64,000 bases of DNA. Source: Methylomonas sp. 11b. Lineage in GTDB: Bacteria; Pseudomonadota; Gammaproteobacteria; Methylococcales; Methylomonadaceae. Each line of letters opens with the position of its first letter. The stretch's first letter is position 1. Positions 26,135-37,314 of this stretch are shown one piece after another. A program made the translations under genes and the position numbers. The stretch covers positions 2,005,586-2,069,585 of the forward strand of contig NZ_KI911557.1 in assembly GCF_000515215.1 (NCBI RefSeq). Direction: 5' to 3'. The notes beneath the pieces are model-generated. The model saw nothing but the letters and a program-made list of their open reading frames with translations. It searched no databases and was not told the DNA's origin.

Positions 26135-26210
26135 TGGTGGGTGCTGAGGGGTTCGAACCCCCGACCCTCGCCTTGTAAGGGCGATGCTCTCCCAGCTGAG
26201 CTAAGCACCC
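26135..26210 (-). tRNA. tRNA-Val (TAC)
   Basis: A 76-base cloverleaf with acceptor GGGTGCT/AGCACCC, anticodon loop CTTACAA (anticodon TAC), T-arm GGGGGTTCGAACCCC and an encoded CCA end. It lies 13 bp after the hupB stop, so hupB, tRNA-Val and tRNA-Asp probably share a transcript. Confidence 0.97.
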
Positions 26211-26223
26211 GACTAAAGAGCGG

Positions 26224-26496
26224 CTAGTTTACAGCATCTTTTAAAGATTTGCCAGCTTTAAATGAAGGAATTTTCGCGGCTTTAATAGTAATCTCTTCAC
26301 CGGTTTGCGGATTGCGGCCTTTACGCTCTGCTCTTTCTTTAACATCGAATGTGCCGAAGCCAACCAAGGCAACGGAATCGCCTTGTTTTAAAGCATCTTC
26401 TACTGCTTTGATAAAACCATCTAAAGCACGACCTGCATCAGCTTTAGTTAACTGGGACGCACTGGCGATTGCATCGATAAGTTCCGATTTATTCAT
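26224..26496 (-). CDS. hupB: DNA-binding protein HU-beta
   Basis: The 90-residue protein is of exact HU length: [11 protein letters not shown] start, [20 protein letters not shown] beta-arm region, and [18 protein letters not shown] end. AAGGGG precedes the ATG. HU is a dimeric nucleoid protein that bends DNA. The position directly after lon is the conserved gammaproteobacterial arrangement and identifies it as HU-beta rather than IHF. Confidence 0.97.
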   Translation of the reverse strand: MNKSELIDAIASASQLTKADAGRALDGFIKAVEDALKQGDSVALVGFGTFDVKERAERKGRNPQTGEEITIKAAKIPSFKAGKSLKDAVN

Positions 26497-26703
26497 TTAT
26501 TTCCCCTTAGGATGTCGTTGTATTAATTATGCTCAGCAAACAAATGTTTGAATTTGCCCGCTAACCGGTTTTCCACCAACCCGATTTACAGCCTCTCCTG
26601 GTGCGAGAGGCCGACATTTATATCAATCGCCTGCAAGCGATGTCAAGCACTGAAGTCCGCGGAAGCCACGACACTGATGGTTTCCGCCGACCCGACTCGA
26701 CTT

Positions 26704-29121
26704 TTAATGGGCAACAACACCCGGCTTTTTTACCTCTGCCTTACTGGCGGCAGTTTCAGTTATTTCAGCCACTGGAATCGCTGCAATTGGGGTCGGCATA
26801 TGCTGTAGAGCTAACTCCAACACTTCATCTATCCAACGGACACACTTAATCGCCAAATTGCGTTTGATGTTTTCGGGGATCTCGGCGAGATCCTTTTCGT
26901 TTTCCGCCGGAATCACCACTGTCGCAATGCCGCCGCGATGCGCCGCCAGCAGCTTTTCTTTCAGTCCGCCAATCGGCAACACTTCACCGCGCAGGGTGAT
27001 CTCACCGGTCATCGCCACATCAGCCCGTACCGGAATTTTGGTCAGCGCGGAAATAATCGCGGTACACATGCCAATACCGGCACTAGGCCCATCTTTTGGT
27101 GTCGCGCCTTCCGGTACATGAATGTGAATGTCATTTTTCTGAAACACATCGCTGTCGATACCCAAGATATTGGCACGACTCCTGACTACCGTAACGGCAG
27201 CCTCGATAGACTCTTTCATCACGTCACCCAGCTTACCTGTCGCTAGCTGCTTGCCCTTACCCGGCATTACCGCGGTTTCTATCGTCAGCAACTCACCACC
27301 GACTTCGGTCCATGCCAAACCTGTCACTTGACCAATTTGATCATTGTCCTCGGCGATACCATAACTAAACCGCCTGACACCCAGATATTTATCCAAAGTT
27401 TTTTCCGTAACAGCGATGCGGCTTTTACGGGACTTCAACAACAGATCTTTCACGACTTTCCGGCAAATTTTCGAGATTTCCCGCTCCAGTCCGCGCACAC
27501 CCGCTTCACGTGTGTAGTATCTGACAATATCCTTAACCGCTGCTTCGGAGATATTAATTTCCGATTCCGCCAAACCGTTGTTTTTAATCTGTTTCGGAAT
27601 TAAGAAACGCATGGCGATATTAATTTTTTCATCTTCGGTATATCCGGCCAAACGAATAATTTCCATCCTGTCCATCAAGGCAGGCGGGATATTCATGGTA
27701 TTCGCGGTAGCTACGAACATGACATCGGACAAATCGAAATCGACTTCTAAATAATGATCGGAGAAGGTATGGTTTTGCTCGGGATCCAGCACTTCCAACA
27801 GCGCAGAAGCGGGATCACCGCGAAAATCCGCAGCCATTTTGTCGATCTCGTCCAGCAAGAACATGGGGTTACGGGTTTTGATTTTCGACAGATTTTGCAG
27901 GATTTTACCGGGCATAGAGCCGATATAGGTACGCCTATGCCCGCGAATTTCCGCTTCATCTCTAACCCCGCCTAAAGCCATCCGTACGTACTTGCGGTTG
28001 GTAGCCCGTGCAATCGACTGGCCAAGAGAGGTTTTACCAACCCCCGGAGGACCGACCAAACACAGAATAGGCCCTTTCAACGCTTTAACGCGTTGTTGAA
28101 CGGCAAGGTATTCGAGTATCCGCTCTTTTACCTTGTCCAGCCCGTAATGTTCGGCTTCCAACACCTCTTCGGCAACTTTTAAATCGTGCCTAACCTTGGT
28201 TTTCTTTTTCCAAGGCACATTGACCATCCAATCAATATAATTGCGCACCACTGTCGCTTCCGCCGACATCGGTGACATCATTTTCAACTTATTCAGCTCG
28301 GCCGTAGCTTTGGTTTTGGCTTCGGCGGACATACCGGCAGCGGCAATTTTTCGCTCCAGTTCTTCAATCTCGTTGCTGGCTTCGTCCATCTCGCCCAGCT
28401 CTTTTTGAATAGCCTTCATTTGCTCATTCAAATAGTATTCGCGCTGATTTTTTTCCATCTGCTTTTTAACGCGGCCGCGAATTTTCTTTTCCATCTCCAG
28501 AATATCGACTTCGCCTTCCATCAACGTCATCAAATTTTCCAGCCGTTTGGCGACATCGACCATTTCCAGCATCAGCTGTTTTTCTTCAACCTTCAGGGCC
28601 ATATGTGCGGCCATGGTGTCGGCTAAGCGGCTTGGGTCGTCGATACCCGCTAGTGAATTAAGCACTTCAGGCGGAATTTTATTATTCAATTTTACATACT
28701 GATCGAACGAGTTAATCGCGGTTCGCTGCAAAACTTCCGCTTCCTGTTCGGAGATATTTAATTCGTCGCTCAACTCGACCACGCTGGCCGCGCAATAATT
28801 ATCAACTTCTTGGTATTTTGTTACGGAGCAACGCTGACTGCCTTCAACCAACACTTTCACAGTACCGTCCGGCAGTTTCAATAATTGCAGGATGTTGGCC
28901 AAGGTCCCGACCCTGTATAAGTCATCAAAACCCGGTTCATCGACATCGGCCTGCTTCTGGGCAATCAACAACACTTGCTTGTCTTGTTTTATGGCGGCAT
29001 CAAGGGCATCAATCGACATGCCTCTACCGACAAACAATGGAATCACCATATGCGGATAGACCACCACGTCCCGTAACGGCAAGACAGGAATTAATTCATC
29101 TTTGGTTTTTAACTCGGTCAT
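26704..29121 (-). CDS. lon: ATP-dependent protease Lon
   Basis: At 805 residues the gene is full length. It has the N-terminal substrate-recognition domain ([20 protein letters not shown]), a long coiled coil (~190-280), an AAA+ domain with Walker [10 protein letters not shown] near residue 360 and Walker [10 protein letters not shown], and a C-terminal protease domain with the catalytic serine in [10 protein letters not shown] (about residue 681) and a lysine ~43 residues later. Lon degrades misfolded and short-lived regulatory proteins. It lies between clpX and hupB as in other gammaproteobacteria; a terminator separates it from clpX, so it is probably transcribed independently. Confidence 0.98.
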   Translation of the reverse strand: MTELKTKDELIPVLPLRDVVVYPHMVIPLFVGRGMSIDALDAAIKQDKQVLLIAQKQADVDEPGFDDLYRVGTLANILQLLKLPDGTVKVLVEGSQRCSVTKYQEVDNYCAASVVELSDELNISEQEAEVLQRTAINSFDQYVKLNNKIPPEVLNSLAGIDDPSRLADTMAAHMALKVEEKQLMLEMVDVAKRLENLMTLMEGEVDILEMEKKIRGRVKKQMEKNQREYYLNEQMKAIQKELGEMDEASNEIEELERKIAAAGMSAEAKTKATAELNKLKMMSPMSAEATVVRNYIDWMVNVPWKKKTKVRHDLKVAEEVLEAEHYGLDKVKERILEYLAVQQRVKALKGPILCLVGPPGVGKTSLGQSIARATNRKYVRMALGGVRDEAEIRGHRRTYIGSMPGKILQNLSKIKTRNPMFLLDEIDKMAADFRGDPASALLEVLDPEQNHTFSDHYLEVDFDLSDVMFVATANTMNIPPALMDRMEIIRLAGYTEDEKINIAMRFLIPKQIKNNGLAESEINISEAAVKDIVRYYTREAGVRGLEREISKICRKVVKDLLLKSRKSRIAVTEKTLDKYLGVRRFSYGIAEDNDQIGQVTGLAWTEVGGELLTIETAVMPGKGKQLATGKLGDVMKESIEAAVTVVRSRANILGIDSDVFQKNDIHIHVPEGATPKDGPSAGIGMCTAIISALTKIPVRADVAMTGEITLRGEVLPIGGLKEKLLAAHRGGIATVVIPAENEKDLAEIPENIKRNLAIKCVRWIDEVLELALQHMPTPIAAIPVAEITETAASKAEVKKPGVVAH

Positions 29122-29210
29122 TTCATTTGCTCCCTTGAGCAGCTCAAAACATTGGATGTCATCCTATATGAGGATGAACTCCCAGAAAACAAGTATCTTT
29201 AATTTCAGGC

Positions 29211-29245
29211 AAAAAAAAGGGGGCTTTATTGAAAAAGCCCCCTTC
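29211..29245 (-). terminator. Intrinsic terminator after clpX
   Basis: An 11-bp stem AAGGGGGCTTT/AAAGCCCCCTT with a 5-6 base loop, followed by a run of eight T residues on the minus strand, lies about 50 bp past the clpX stop and upstream of lon. Confidence 0.88.
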
Positions 29246-29295
29246 AATTTGATTATTTCTCCGCGAGAACGCGAGGATACCTCAAAGCCCCATAC

Positions 29296-30573
29296 TTAAG
29301 AAGCGTCGGAAGCCACCAGCTTTTGCTCAGCTTCGTAAACCAAAATGGGCTCAGAATTACCTAAAATGACGTTCTCATCAATCACGACTTTCGATATTTT
29401 ATCGTTGGACGGCAATTCGTACATGGTATCCAACAACACGTTCTCGACTATCGTACGCAAACCTCTGGCACCGGTTTTTCGTTCCATGGATTTGCGGGCA
29501 ATCGCCGCCAACGAATCATCCCTAAACTCCAGCTCCGCACCTTCCATTTCAAACAAATGCTTGTACTGCTTGATCAAAGCATTTTTGGGCTGTGTCAAAA
29601 TTTGAATCAACGCCGCTTCATCCAACTCGTCCAGCGTGGCGATAACCGGCAGACGACCGACAAACTCCGGAATCAATCCGTATTTAATCAAATCCTCGGA
29701 ACGCACATCGGCAAAGATCTCGCCGACATTACGTTTGTCGTCTTTGGTTTTAACTTCCGCAGAAAAACCGATGCCGCCCTTCTCGGTGCGATGTTTAATC
29801 ACCTTATCCAAACCAGCAAAGGCTCCCCCGACGATAAACAAGATATTCGCAGTATTAACCTGCAAAAAATCCTGCTGTGGGTGCTTGCGACCGCCTTGCG
29901 GCGGGACAGAAGCAACAGTGCCTTCGATAAGCTTCAGCAAGGCCTGCTGCACACCTTCTCCGGACACGTCGCGAGTAATGGACGGATTATCGGATTTGCG
30001 GGAGATTTTATCGATTTCGTCGATATAAACGATACCTGTCTCCGCTTTTTCCACATCGTAATCGCACTTTTGCAGAATCTTCAAAATGATGTTTTCAACA
30101 TCTTCACCGACATAACCGGCCTCGGTCAGTGTGGTGGCGTCTGCTATGGTGAAAGGCACATCCAGCAATCTAGCCAATGTTTCCGCTAACAAGGTTTTAC
30201 CGGAACCGGTAGGCCCGATCAGCAAGATATTGCTTTTCGCCAACTCGACTTCGTTCTTTTTGCTGTTGCTGCGCAAGCGCTTGTAATGATTGTACACAGC
30301 TACGGCCAGAATTTTTTTGGCATTTTCCTGACCGATAACATAACCATCCAACTCTTGCTTGATTTCCTTCGGCTTAGGCAGCGCACCGCCGGCCACGGAC
30401 ATTTCATCTTCCAGCAACTCATCTCTGATAATGTCGTTGCACAATTCCACACATTCGTCGCAAACATAAACGGATGGACCTGCAATCAGTTTCCTGACTT
30501 CATTTTGACTTTTACCGCAAAAAGAACAGTAAAGAAGTTTTTCATCGTCTTTACCTTTCTTGTCTCTACTCAT
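29296..30573 (-). CDS. clpX: ClpXP unfoldase subunit ClpX
   Basis: The 425-residue protein has the N-terminal Cys4 zinc-binding domain ([11 protein letters not shown], then CDECVELC), Walker A GPTGSGKT near residue 120, Walker [11 protein letters not shown], and the sensor/arginine-finger regions typical of ClpX. It unfolds tagged substrates and feeds them to ClpP. It lies about 100 bp downstream of clpP on the same strand and is followed by a strong terminator, closing the tig-clpP-clpX unit. Confidence 0.98.
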   Translation of the reverse strand: MSRDKKGKDDEKLLYCSFCGKSQNEVRKLIAGPSVYVCDECVELCNDIIRDELLEDEMSVAGGALPKPKEIKQELDGYVIGQENAKKILAVAVYNHYKRLRSNSKKNEVELAKSNILLIGPTGSGKTLLAETLARLLDVPFTIADATTLTEAGYVGEDVENIILKILQKCDYDVEKAETGIVYIDEIDKISRKSDNPSITRDVSGEGVQQALLKLIEGTVASVPPQGGRKHPQQDFLQVNTANILFIVGGAFAGLDKVIKHRTEKGGIGFSAEVKTKDDKRNVGEIFADVRSEDLIKYGLIPEFVGRLPVIATLDELDEAALIQILTQPKNALIKQYKHLFEMEGAELEFRDDSLAAIARKSMERKTGARGLRTIVENVLLDTMYELPSNDKISKVVIDENVILGNSEPILVYEAEQKLVASDAS

Positions 30574-30676
30574 AGACAGACTCCACCGTGATACATTGCC
30601 TCGTCATGGCGATGAAATATATCAAAAACCAACATTCAAATCACATCGCACTCTTGACGAAGCGACGCGACACTTA

Positions 30677-31312
30677 TCAGGCAATACGACTAGTTAATAC
30701 TTTGTCGATCAAACCGTAATCAACCGCTTGCTGAGAACTCAGAAAGTTATCTCGATCCGTATCTTGCTGAATTTTTTCCAACGGTTGCCCGGTATGATGA
30801 GCCAGGATTTTATTCAATCGATCACGAATAGCCAAAATCTCCCGAGCGTGAATATCAAAATCCGATGCTTGGCCTTGAAAACCACCCAAAGGTTGATGAA
30901 TCATCACCCTGGAATGAGGCAAACAATAGCGCTTGCCCTGCGCACCGCCCGCCAATAATAGAGCCCCCATACTGGCGGCCTGACCGATGCACATGGTGCT
31001 GACATCCGGCTTGATAAATTGCATGGTATCGTAGATCGACATACCTGCTGTCACCGAGCCGCCGGGAGAGTTGATATACAAGTGAATATCTTTATCCGGA
31101 TTTTCAGATTCCAAGAATAGCAATTGCGCTACCACCAGATTCGCCGAGTAATCTTCCACTTGGCCAACTAGAAAAATTACCCGCTCTTTCAGCAAACGGG
31201 AATAAATATCGAACGATCTTTCCCCACGGGCTGTTTGTTCAACCACTATAGGCACTAGACCGCCCGCCGCTTGCGGCGCCATCATTTCGCTCATCACATT
31301 TTGGTTAAACAC
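30677..31312 (-). CDS. clpP: ATP-dependent Clp protease proteolytic subunit ClpP
   Basis: The 211-residue serine protease has the catalytic serine in [11 protein letters not shown], the histidine in [10 protein letters not shown] and an aspartate in the DRDNFLSS region. The start is a GTG at 31312 with GAGGG six bases upstream; an ATG at 31294 is an alternative. It forms the tetradecameric chamber that works with ClpX. It starts 16 bp after the trigger factor stop. Confidence 0.98.
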   Translation of the reverse strand: MFNQNVMSEMMAPQAAGGLVPIVVEQTARGERSFDIYSRLLKERVIFLVGQVEDYSANLVVAQLLFLESENPDKDIHLYINSPGGSVTAGMSIYDTMQFIKPDVSTMCIGQAASMGALLLAGGAQGKRYCLPHSRVMIHQPLGGFQGQASDFDIHAREILAIRDRLNKILAHHTGQPLEKIQQDTDRDNFLSSQQAVDYGLIDKVLTSRIA

Positions 31313-31328
31313 GTTTAGCCCTCATTCG

Positions 31329-32624
31329 TTACTGTTTTTCCATGACATCATCAAAACCAACTGTTACATCGGTGATTTTAGCCTGGCTGACAATCCATGC
31401 AACAGCTTGATCTTCTAAAACCATCTGCTGCACATCATTCAGCCTAGCCTTGTCGGCATAATACCAGTTCACAACGTCTTCGGGGCGCTCATAACTCTTC
31501 GCCATGTCATCAATTACCGCACGAACTTTATCGGCATCGACCTTGATGTCATTCTTTTGAATGATTTCACCCAAAATCAAGCCCAAGGCCACGCGGCGCT
31601 TGGCCTGACCTTCAAATGCATCCCTAGGCAAGTTCAGGTCTTCCAATTTCAAACGCATGTTTTTCGCGCGTTCGGCATAAGGTTTCATCAACGCTTGAAT
31701 TTCTTGATCGATCAACGCGTTAGGCATCGCTATCACGATGTTTTCGTATAAGGCATCCATCACTGCATTTTTTAACTTGTTTTTCAGACCTTGGTTCAGC
31801 TCTCTCTCCATGTTAGCCCGAACATCGCTACGGAAACTTGCCGCTTCGCCGTCTTCAACACCATAAGCCTTGATAAATTCCGCATCGACGACAGGCAAAA
31901 CCGGCTCTTCGACTTTAACCAACTCGATCTCAAATTCGGCAACTTTACCGGCTAATTTTTCGCTGTTGTATTGCTCTGGGAACGTCACAGAAAAGGTTTT
32001 GCTCGCACCGGCGACCAAGCCTTTCAATTCGTCTTCGAAACCGGGAATCATTTGTTTGCCGCCGATTTCCACCTGGTAATTTTCGACCTTACCGTCGGTA
32101 AAATTCTCGCCATCGGCCACGCCGGAGAAATGAATGGTTACCCGGTCAGCATCCTGCGAAGCGCGCTCGACAGTGTTCCAGGTTTTCTTTTGCTGACGCA
32201 GTTTTTCGATCATGTTATCGACATCGGCCTGTTCCACAGTTGCAAAAGGACGGTCCACTTTCAATTCGCTAACACTATCCAGTACGATCTCCGGATAGAC
32301 TTCAAACTCGGCGATGTATTCAAAACCCTCGGCTTTCTCGGTAGGCTGGATATGCGGATGACCGGCAGGGTTCAAATCCTGTTGTTGCAGCGCTTCAAAA
32401 TAAGTCGATTGAATCAAGTCGCCGGTTACTTCGTTTCTAACTCTATCGGCGTACAGCTTTTTCACCATGCTCGCCGGCACTTTACCCGGACGGAATCCAT
32501 CCACTTTGACTTCGCGAGCGAGTTTTTTAAAGCGAGTTTCCATTTTCTCCTGAACCACGGCATCAGGAATGCTAACAGTCATTTTTCGGCTTAACTCTGA
32601 TGTCTTCTCGACAGAAACTTGCAT
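31329..32624 (-). CDS. tig: Trigger factor, ribosome-associated chaperone
   Basis: The 431-residue protein has the ribosome-binding loop GFRPGKVP in its N-terminal domain (about residues 44-51), a central FKBP-type isomerase domain (DRVTIHFSGVADGENFTDG region, ~150-240) and a helical C-terminal arm. It binds nascent chains at the ribosome exit. It is the first gene of the tig-clpP-clpX cluster, with tRNA-Leu about 110 bp upstream. Confidence 0.97.
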   Translation of the reverse strand: MQVSVEKTSELSRKMTVSIPDAVVQEKMETRFKKLAREVKVDGFRPGKVPASMVKKLYADRVRNEVTGDLIQSTYFEALQQQDLNPAGHPHIQPTEKAEGFEYIAEFEVYPEIVLDSVSELKVDRPFATVEQADVDNMIEKLRQQKKTWNTVERASQDADRVTIHFSGVADGENFTDGKVENYQVEIGGKQMIPGFEDELKGLVAGASKTFSVTFPEQYNSEKLAGKVAEFEIELVKVEEPVLPVVDAEFIKAYGVEDGEAASFRSDVRANMERELNQGLKNKLKNAVMDALYENIVIAMPNALIDQEIQALMKPYAERAKNMRLKLEDLNLPRDAFEGQAKRRVALGLILGEIIQKNDIKVDADKVRAVIDDMAKSYERPEDVVNWYYADKARLNDVQQMVLEDQAVAWIVSQAKITDVTVGFDDVMEKQ

Positions 32625-32732
32625 TGCATTACCTCAAAAAATTAAAAATACGGTTTTATATTTTGGGAGACCGGCCGGCGATGTTTAGATCTGGGGAACT
32701 TAAGGTCGTATCGTTACGAATAACGCAGGATA

Positions 32733-32816
<84 letters not shown>

Positions 32817-32885
32817 TAAATAATTGAACGCGGCATTATAATCAGCCGCACTCTCAAAGACAACCTTATATTACTGACACTCCGT

Positions 32886-33344
32886 ATGCACTCTTATCTT
32901 TCCCGCACAATTTTCGGAATTGCTTTTCTTGCGGCACTCAACAGCGCTGGGGCTTCAGCAGACGCGTTTACAGACTTCAACAACCCAATCACATTTGTAG
33001 CTCAACAACGTATCGTCTACGCGGCCATCGCCGCTAACGAAAGCGAACGCGAACACGGACTGATGTTTCGCCAGACACTTGCCGAAAACCAGGGCATGCT
33101 TTTTGTGTATCCAGATCAGACTCAGCGCGCAGTGTGGATGAAAAATACCTTACTGGCTTTGGATGTGGTGTTTTTAACCGGAGACGGCCGGATTGCAGGG
33201 CTGTTAAAAAATTTACAGCCCTGCCCCAGAGATCCGTGCCGGATTTACGATTCCAGAGTAGCGGCCAGATACATACTGGAACTGCCAGCGGGCTTTATCG
33301 AGAAACACGCAATCCAGGTCGGGCAAACAGTGGCACTTCCCTAG
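32886..33344 (+). CDS. Secreted DUF192 family protein
   Basis: The 152-residue protein has a signal peptide (about 1-24, ending ASADA) and one DUF192 domain: EREHGLMFRQTLAENQGMLF, VWMKNTLLALDVVFL, then a C-terminal ARYILELPAGFIEKH block. The family is small, secreted or periplasmic, and of unknown function. It reads toward topA and the two genes are convergent, their stops 2 bp apart, with no terminator between them. Confidence 0.88.
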   Translation: MHSYLSRTIFGIAFLAALNSAGASADAFTDFNNPITFVAQQRIVYAAIAANESEREHGLMFRQTLAENQGMLFVYPDQTQRAVWMKNTLLALDVVFLTGDGRIAGLLKNLQPCPRDPCRIYDSRVAARYILELPAGFIEKHAIQVGQTVALP

Positions 33345-33346
33345 AC

Positions 33347-35668
33347 TCAAGCCGGTCCGTTTGCGTCATCTGGATCACCCTCGTAAGGCGTGGCGTATTT
33401 GCACTCTTTCTGCGGACAGACTTTTTCGGTGCCGCGGCGCTTGGTGGTTTTTAAGGTCAGAATCGGCCAGTTGCAGTCCGGGCAACTTTCCTTGACCGGC
33501 GCGTCCCACAAGGCATAATCGCATTTCGGATATTCCGAGCAGGAATAAAAAATTTTCCCACTACGCGCCTTGCGTTTTAGGATCGCTCCGCTCTTGCACT
33601 GCGGACATTCAACCCCGGTATCGGAAGGCTTTTCCAAAGGTTCGATGTGCTTACATTTCGGATATCCACTACAGCCGACAAATTTTCCATACTTGCCAGT
33701 CTTTATAACCAGCGTCGACTCGCACTTGGGACACACTCTCCCTTCCACCACCTCCGGCTCGGCCGATGCGGCACCGGCGTTGTCATCACCCAAATTTCGA
33801 GTGTAGGAACAGGTCGGATAATTGGTACAGCCGATAAAGCGGCCATTCCGACCCAGGCGAATCGATAGCGGACTGCCGCATTCCGGGCACTGCTCGTCTA
33901 TGCTTTCCTGCGTGACATCCTTGCGTTGTACACTTTCTTCTTTCTCGCTGATCAACTGCGTGAACGGCCGCCAAAAGTCGTCCATCAACGGAATCCAGTC
34001 CTTCTCTCCGCGCGACACCGCATCCAACTCGTCTTCGAGGTTGGCGGTAAAATTGTAATCGACGTATTTGGTAAAATGCTCGGTTAAGAATTTGTTGACG
34101 ATACGCCCGACATCAGTCGGATAAAACCGCTTGTTATCGATGGTCACATATTCGCGGTTTTGCAAGGTCGAGATAATCGTCGCGTAGGTGGAGGGACGGC
34201 CAATGCCATGCTCTTCCAGGGCTTTGACCAGACTCGCCTCGCTGTAGCGAGGTGGCGGCTCGGTAAAATGCTGGGTGGCTGCAATCTCATTCAACACCAC
34301 CGGCCGCCCTTCTTCCATCGGCGGCAACAGACTGTCCTGATCGTCCGCCGCTTCCTTGCTATCGTCCACACCTTCCAGATACACCTTCATGAAGCCGGGA
34401 TTAGTCACCGTGGAACCGGTCGCGCGAAATACGTTTTTATCGCTACCGCAATTCAGATCGACAGCCACTTGATTCAAGGTGGCGTGGATCATCTGGCAAG
34501 CTACGGTGCGTTTCCAGATCAAATCGTAGAGTTTGAATTGCTCCGCACTGAGCCGATTTTTCACCTGCTCAGGCAAGCGTTGCACCGAAGTCGGACGTAT
34601 CGCTTCGTGCGCTTCCTGAGCGTTTTTAGATTTGGTCTTGAAACGGCGCGGTTCTTTGGGCACATCATCGGCACCGTATTTTTCGGCGATCAGCGCGCGA
34701 ATATCGGCCAATGCTTCTTCAGCCAGATTGACCGAATCGGTACGCATATACGAAATCAAACCAACGGTTTCGCCGCCCAGATCAATGCCTTCGTATAACT
34801 GTTGCGCCACCATCATCGTCCGTTTGGTGGTAAAACCCAGTTTGCGAGCTGCCTCCTGTTGTAAAGTCGAAGTGATGAACGGCGGCGCCGGATTTTTGCT
34901 GCGTTGCTTTTTCTCCAGCTTGGCAACGATCAACTGACCGTCGGCGGCATCCAGCAAGCTTTGTTTGACTTGATTGGCCTGCACTTCATCGGTAAAACTG
35001 AACTGATTCAGCTTTTCACCATTGAAATGCGTTAATTTGGCTTTAAACGGCAGCCCTTGCGCACTGGCTTCAGCGGTATGCGACCAGTATTCGCGGGTCT
35101 TGAACGCCTCGATCTCCATCTCACGTTCGACGATCATCCGCAACGCAGGGCTTTGCACGCGACCAGCGGATAAGCCGCGGCGGATTTTCTTCCATAGCAA
35201 CGGCGATAGATTAAAACCAACCAAATAGTCTAAAGCCCGCCGCGCCTGTTGAGCGTTGACCAGATTATTAGATAACTCGGTGGGATGGGCGATAGCCTCA
35301 GTAACAGCTTTTTTGGTGATCTCATGAAACACCACCCGCAGCACTTCCTTGTCTTTTAACAGCTTTTTTTCTTTCAGATGCTCGAAAACATGCCAGGAAA
35401 TCGCCTCACCCTCCCTATCCGGGTCAGTCGCCAAATAAAGGGTATCGACGTTTTTGATAGCTTTGCCTATCTCTTGCAGATGGCGTTGGTTGCGATCAAT
35501 CACCTGGTATTTCATCGCAAAACCGTTTTCCGGATCTACAGCTCCCTCTTTGGGAATCAAATCTCGGACGTGGCCGTAGGAAGCCAATACCTGGAAGTCC
35601 TTACCCAGATACTTTTCTATGGTTTTGCATTTTGCCGGTGACTCTACAATGACTAAACTTTTGCTCAT
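33347..35668 (-). CDS. topA: DNA topoisomerase I
   Basis: The 773-residue type IA enzyme has the N-terminal Toprim domain (IVESPAKCKTIEKYLG, DPDREGEAI), the active-site tyrosine in GLISYMRTDS (about residue 308), and three Cys4 zinc motifs from about residue 595 to 720 plus a fourth Cys4-like motif near 733-757. It relaxes negative supercoils behind RNA polymerase. It is the last gene of the LysM-dprA-smg-topA run and starts 16 bp after smg. Confidence 0.97.
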   Translation of the reverse strand: MSKSLVIVESPAKCKTIEKYLGKDFQVLASYGHVRDLIPKEGAVDPENGFAMKYQVIDRNQRHLQEIGKAIKNVDTLYLATDPDREGEAISWHVFEHLKEKKLLKDKEVLRVVFHEITKKAVTEAIAHPTELSNNLVNAQQARRALDYLVGFNLSPLLWKKIRRGLSAGRVQSPALRMIVEREMEIEAFKTREYWSHTAEASAQGLPFKAKLTHFNGEKLNQFSFTDEVQANQVKQSLLDAADGQLIVAKLEKKQRSKNPAPPFITSTLQQEAARKLGFTTKRTMMVAQQLYEGIDLGGETVGLISYMRTDSVNLAEEALADIRALIAEKYGADDVPKEPRRFKTKSKNAQEAHEAIRPTSVQRLPEQVKNRLSAEQFKLYDLIWKRTVACQMIHATLNQVAVDLNCGSDKNVFRATGSTVTNPGFMKVYLEGVDDSKEAADDQDSLLPPMEEGRPVVLNEIAATQHFTEPPPRYSEASLVKALEEHGIGRPSTYATIISTLQNREYVTIDNKRFYPTDVGRIVNKFLTEHFTKYVDYNFTANLEDELDAVSRGEKDWIPLMDDFWRPFTQLISEKEESVQRKDVTQESIDEQCPECGSPLSIRLGRNGRFIGCTNYPTCSYTRNLGDDNAGAASAEPEVVEGRVCPKCESTLVIKTGKYGKFVGCSGYPKCKHIEPLEKPSDTGVECPQCKSGAILKRKARSGKIFYSCSEYPKCDYALWDAPVKESCPDCNWPILTLKTTKRRGTEKVCPQKECKYATPYEGDPDDANGPA

Positions 35669-35684
35669 GCTGTCCGTAGAAAAA

Positions 35685-36152
35685 TCAATGTAAAGAAGTA
35701 GGTATCAAATCGTAAACTATGTCTTCCATTCGGGAGAAAGCGGCGCTATCGCCGGGTTGACTTAATAACACCATCAATACAATCCATTTCAATTTATCCA
35801 GAGTAATATTTTCGTCTTTCAAGGCCATCGCCCGATCAATAGCGATCTCGCGATTGATCGGCGTCAAGATGCCGCTGTGCTCAAGATACATCAAGAAATT
35901 CCGGCACTCCATGTCGAACACGGAGATTTCCTGACCGCTAAAAATGCGGAACGACGATGAAACCGCCGGTGTGATGCTCTCAATTTCGGCTAAAGACTCC
36001 AGCCAATCGAACGCCTTATTGACATCAGGCTGCTGAAAACCCGCATCCAGCAACTCGCTGGCAATGACGGCAGTATCCGGATAGTTATCGCTGTCGCCAT
36101 CCAGATAATTTTCAAACAGATAAATGAGCACATCGAAAATATCTTCTTTCAT
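35685..36152 (-). CDS. smg: Smg/DUF494 family protein
   Basis: Reading from the ATG at 36152 gives 155 residues, the usual Smg size; longer readings run into dprA. The start MKEDIFDVLIYLFENY and the late LDKLKWIVLMVLLSQPG are family hallmarks. Its function is unknown, but it is found next to dprA and topA in many gammaproteobacteria, as here. Its start is 8 bp after the dprA stop, consistent with co-transcription. Confidence 0.93.
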   Translation of the reverse strand: MKEDIFDVLIYLFENYLDGDSDNYPDTAVIASELLDAGFQQPDVNKAFDWLESLAEIESITPAVSSSFRIFSGQEISVFDMECRNFLMYLEHSGILTPINREIAIDRAMALKDENITLDKLKWIVLMVLLSQPGDSAAFSRMEDIVYDLIPTSLH

Positions 36153-36160
36153 TAGAACCT

Positions 36161-37258
36161 TTATTTGACTCGGAGGTAGCCACCACCGGCAAGCGCGGCA
36201 ATGTAGCCTTGTAACTCCAACACCAGCAGCGTCGAGGAAACTTCTTCCGCGGACCAACCGCTATCTTGCACCAGAGTATCGACCGTTGTGGGACTGTACG
36301 GAATCAATTTCAATAGATTTTGCTGCTCCAGGTCAAGCGAAGTCTGCGGCAATTCCGACTCGGCTCGCATATACCTTTGATTATAATGACCTAATTCCTC
36401 AAAAATATCTTGTGCGGTTTCGACTAATTTAGCTCCCTGGCGAATTAATGCATTGCAACCGCGCGCCAAAGGGTTATGAATCGAGCCGGGAATCGCAAAA
36501 ACTTCCCGATTTTGCTCAAGCGCCAAACGCGCGGTAATCAACGACCCACTTTGCTGGGCCGCCTCCACCACCAACAAGCCGACGCACAAACCACTAATGA
36601 TTCGGTTTCGCCGGGGAAAGTGATTGGCTTTGGCATTGGTACCCGGCGGAAACTCCGAAACCAAGGCGCCATGTTCGACAATTTGCGTAGCCAGCTGTTT
36701 ATGACAAGCCGGATAAACTCGATCCAACCCAGTACCCGCCACGGCTATGGTCTGCCCGTTTACGTTTAACGCACCTTGGTGACTGGCAGCATCAATTCCC
36801 AAAGCCAAACCGCTAGTCACGGTAAAGCCGGCCTCGGCTAAAGCTTCGGCAAATTGAATTGCGGTGCTGATACCAACCGGCGACGGATTGCGACTACCGA
36901 CCATTGCCAATTGCGGCTCTTGCAGTAAGGCTGGATTGCCTTTGACAAATAATATCGGCGGGGGATTGGCGATTTCTCGCAGTTGCGCCGGATAGTCGGC
37001 ATCGTCCAAGGTCAATGCATAATTACCGGCTTGCTCCAACCAGCGAATGTCGTCTTCGACCTTTTGCCAATCCGGTTTTTGCAGAGCGTCGATCAATTTC
37101 TCGCTGAAACCCAAGCCAGTTAAAGTGGCTCGCGACGCGGAGAATATCTGCTCGGGCTCAAAATGCGCCAGCAAGCGCTGAATGGCCTGACTGCCGACGC
37201 CGGGACTACGCAGCATCGCCAGCCAGTACTTGATTTGCGGATTGAGTGCGGATTCCAA
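36161..37258 (-). CDS. dprA: DNA-processing protein DprA
   Basis: The 365-residue protein has the Rossmann-like DprA domain with VGSRNPSPVG, SGLALGIDAASHQGAL, the VAGTGLDRVYPA block and FPRRNRIISGLC, preceded by a helical N-terminal part and followed by a winged-helix-like C-terminus (TVDTLVQDSGWSAEEVSSTLLVLELQG). DprA loads RecA on incoming single-stranded DNA during natural transformation. The start is a TTG at 37258 with no clear Shine-Dalgarno; a later ATG at 37219 is possible but would cut into the conserved N-terminus. Confidence 0.95.
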   Translation of the reverse strand: MESALNPQIKYWLAMLRSPGVGSQAIQRLLAHFEPEQIFSASRATLTGLGFSEKLIDALQKPDWQKVEDDIRWLEQAGNYALTLDDADYPAQLREIANPPPILFVKGNPALLQEPQLAMVGSRNPSPVGISTAIQFAEALAEAGFTVTSGLALGIDAASHQGALNVNGQTIAVAGTGLDRVYPACHKQLATQIVEHGALVSEFPPGTNAKANHFPRRNRIISGLCVGLLVVEAAQQSGSLITARLALEQNREVFAIPGSIHNPLARGCNALIRQGAKLVETAQDIFEELGHYNQRYMRAESELPQTSLDLEQQNLLKLIPYSPTTVDTLVQDSGWSAEEVSSTLLVLELQGYIAALAGGGYLRVK

Positions 37259-37314
37259 AACAGCTTAAACGGCAATCCAGAGCGAGTTAAAGCCTGCTGA
37301 TGACAGATATCCCA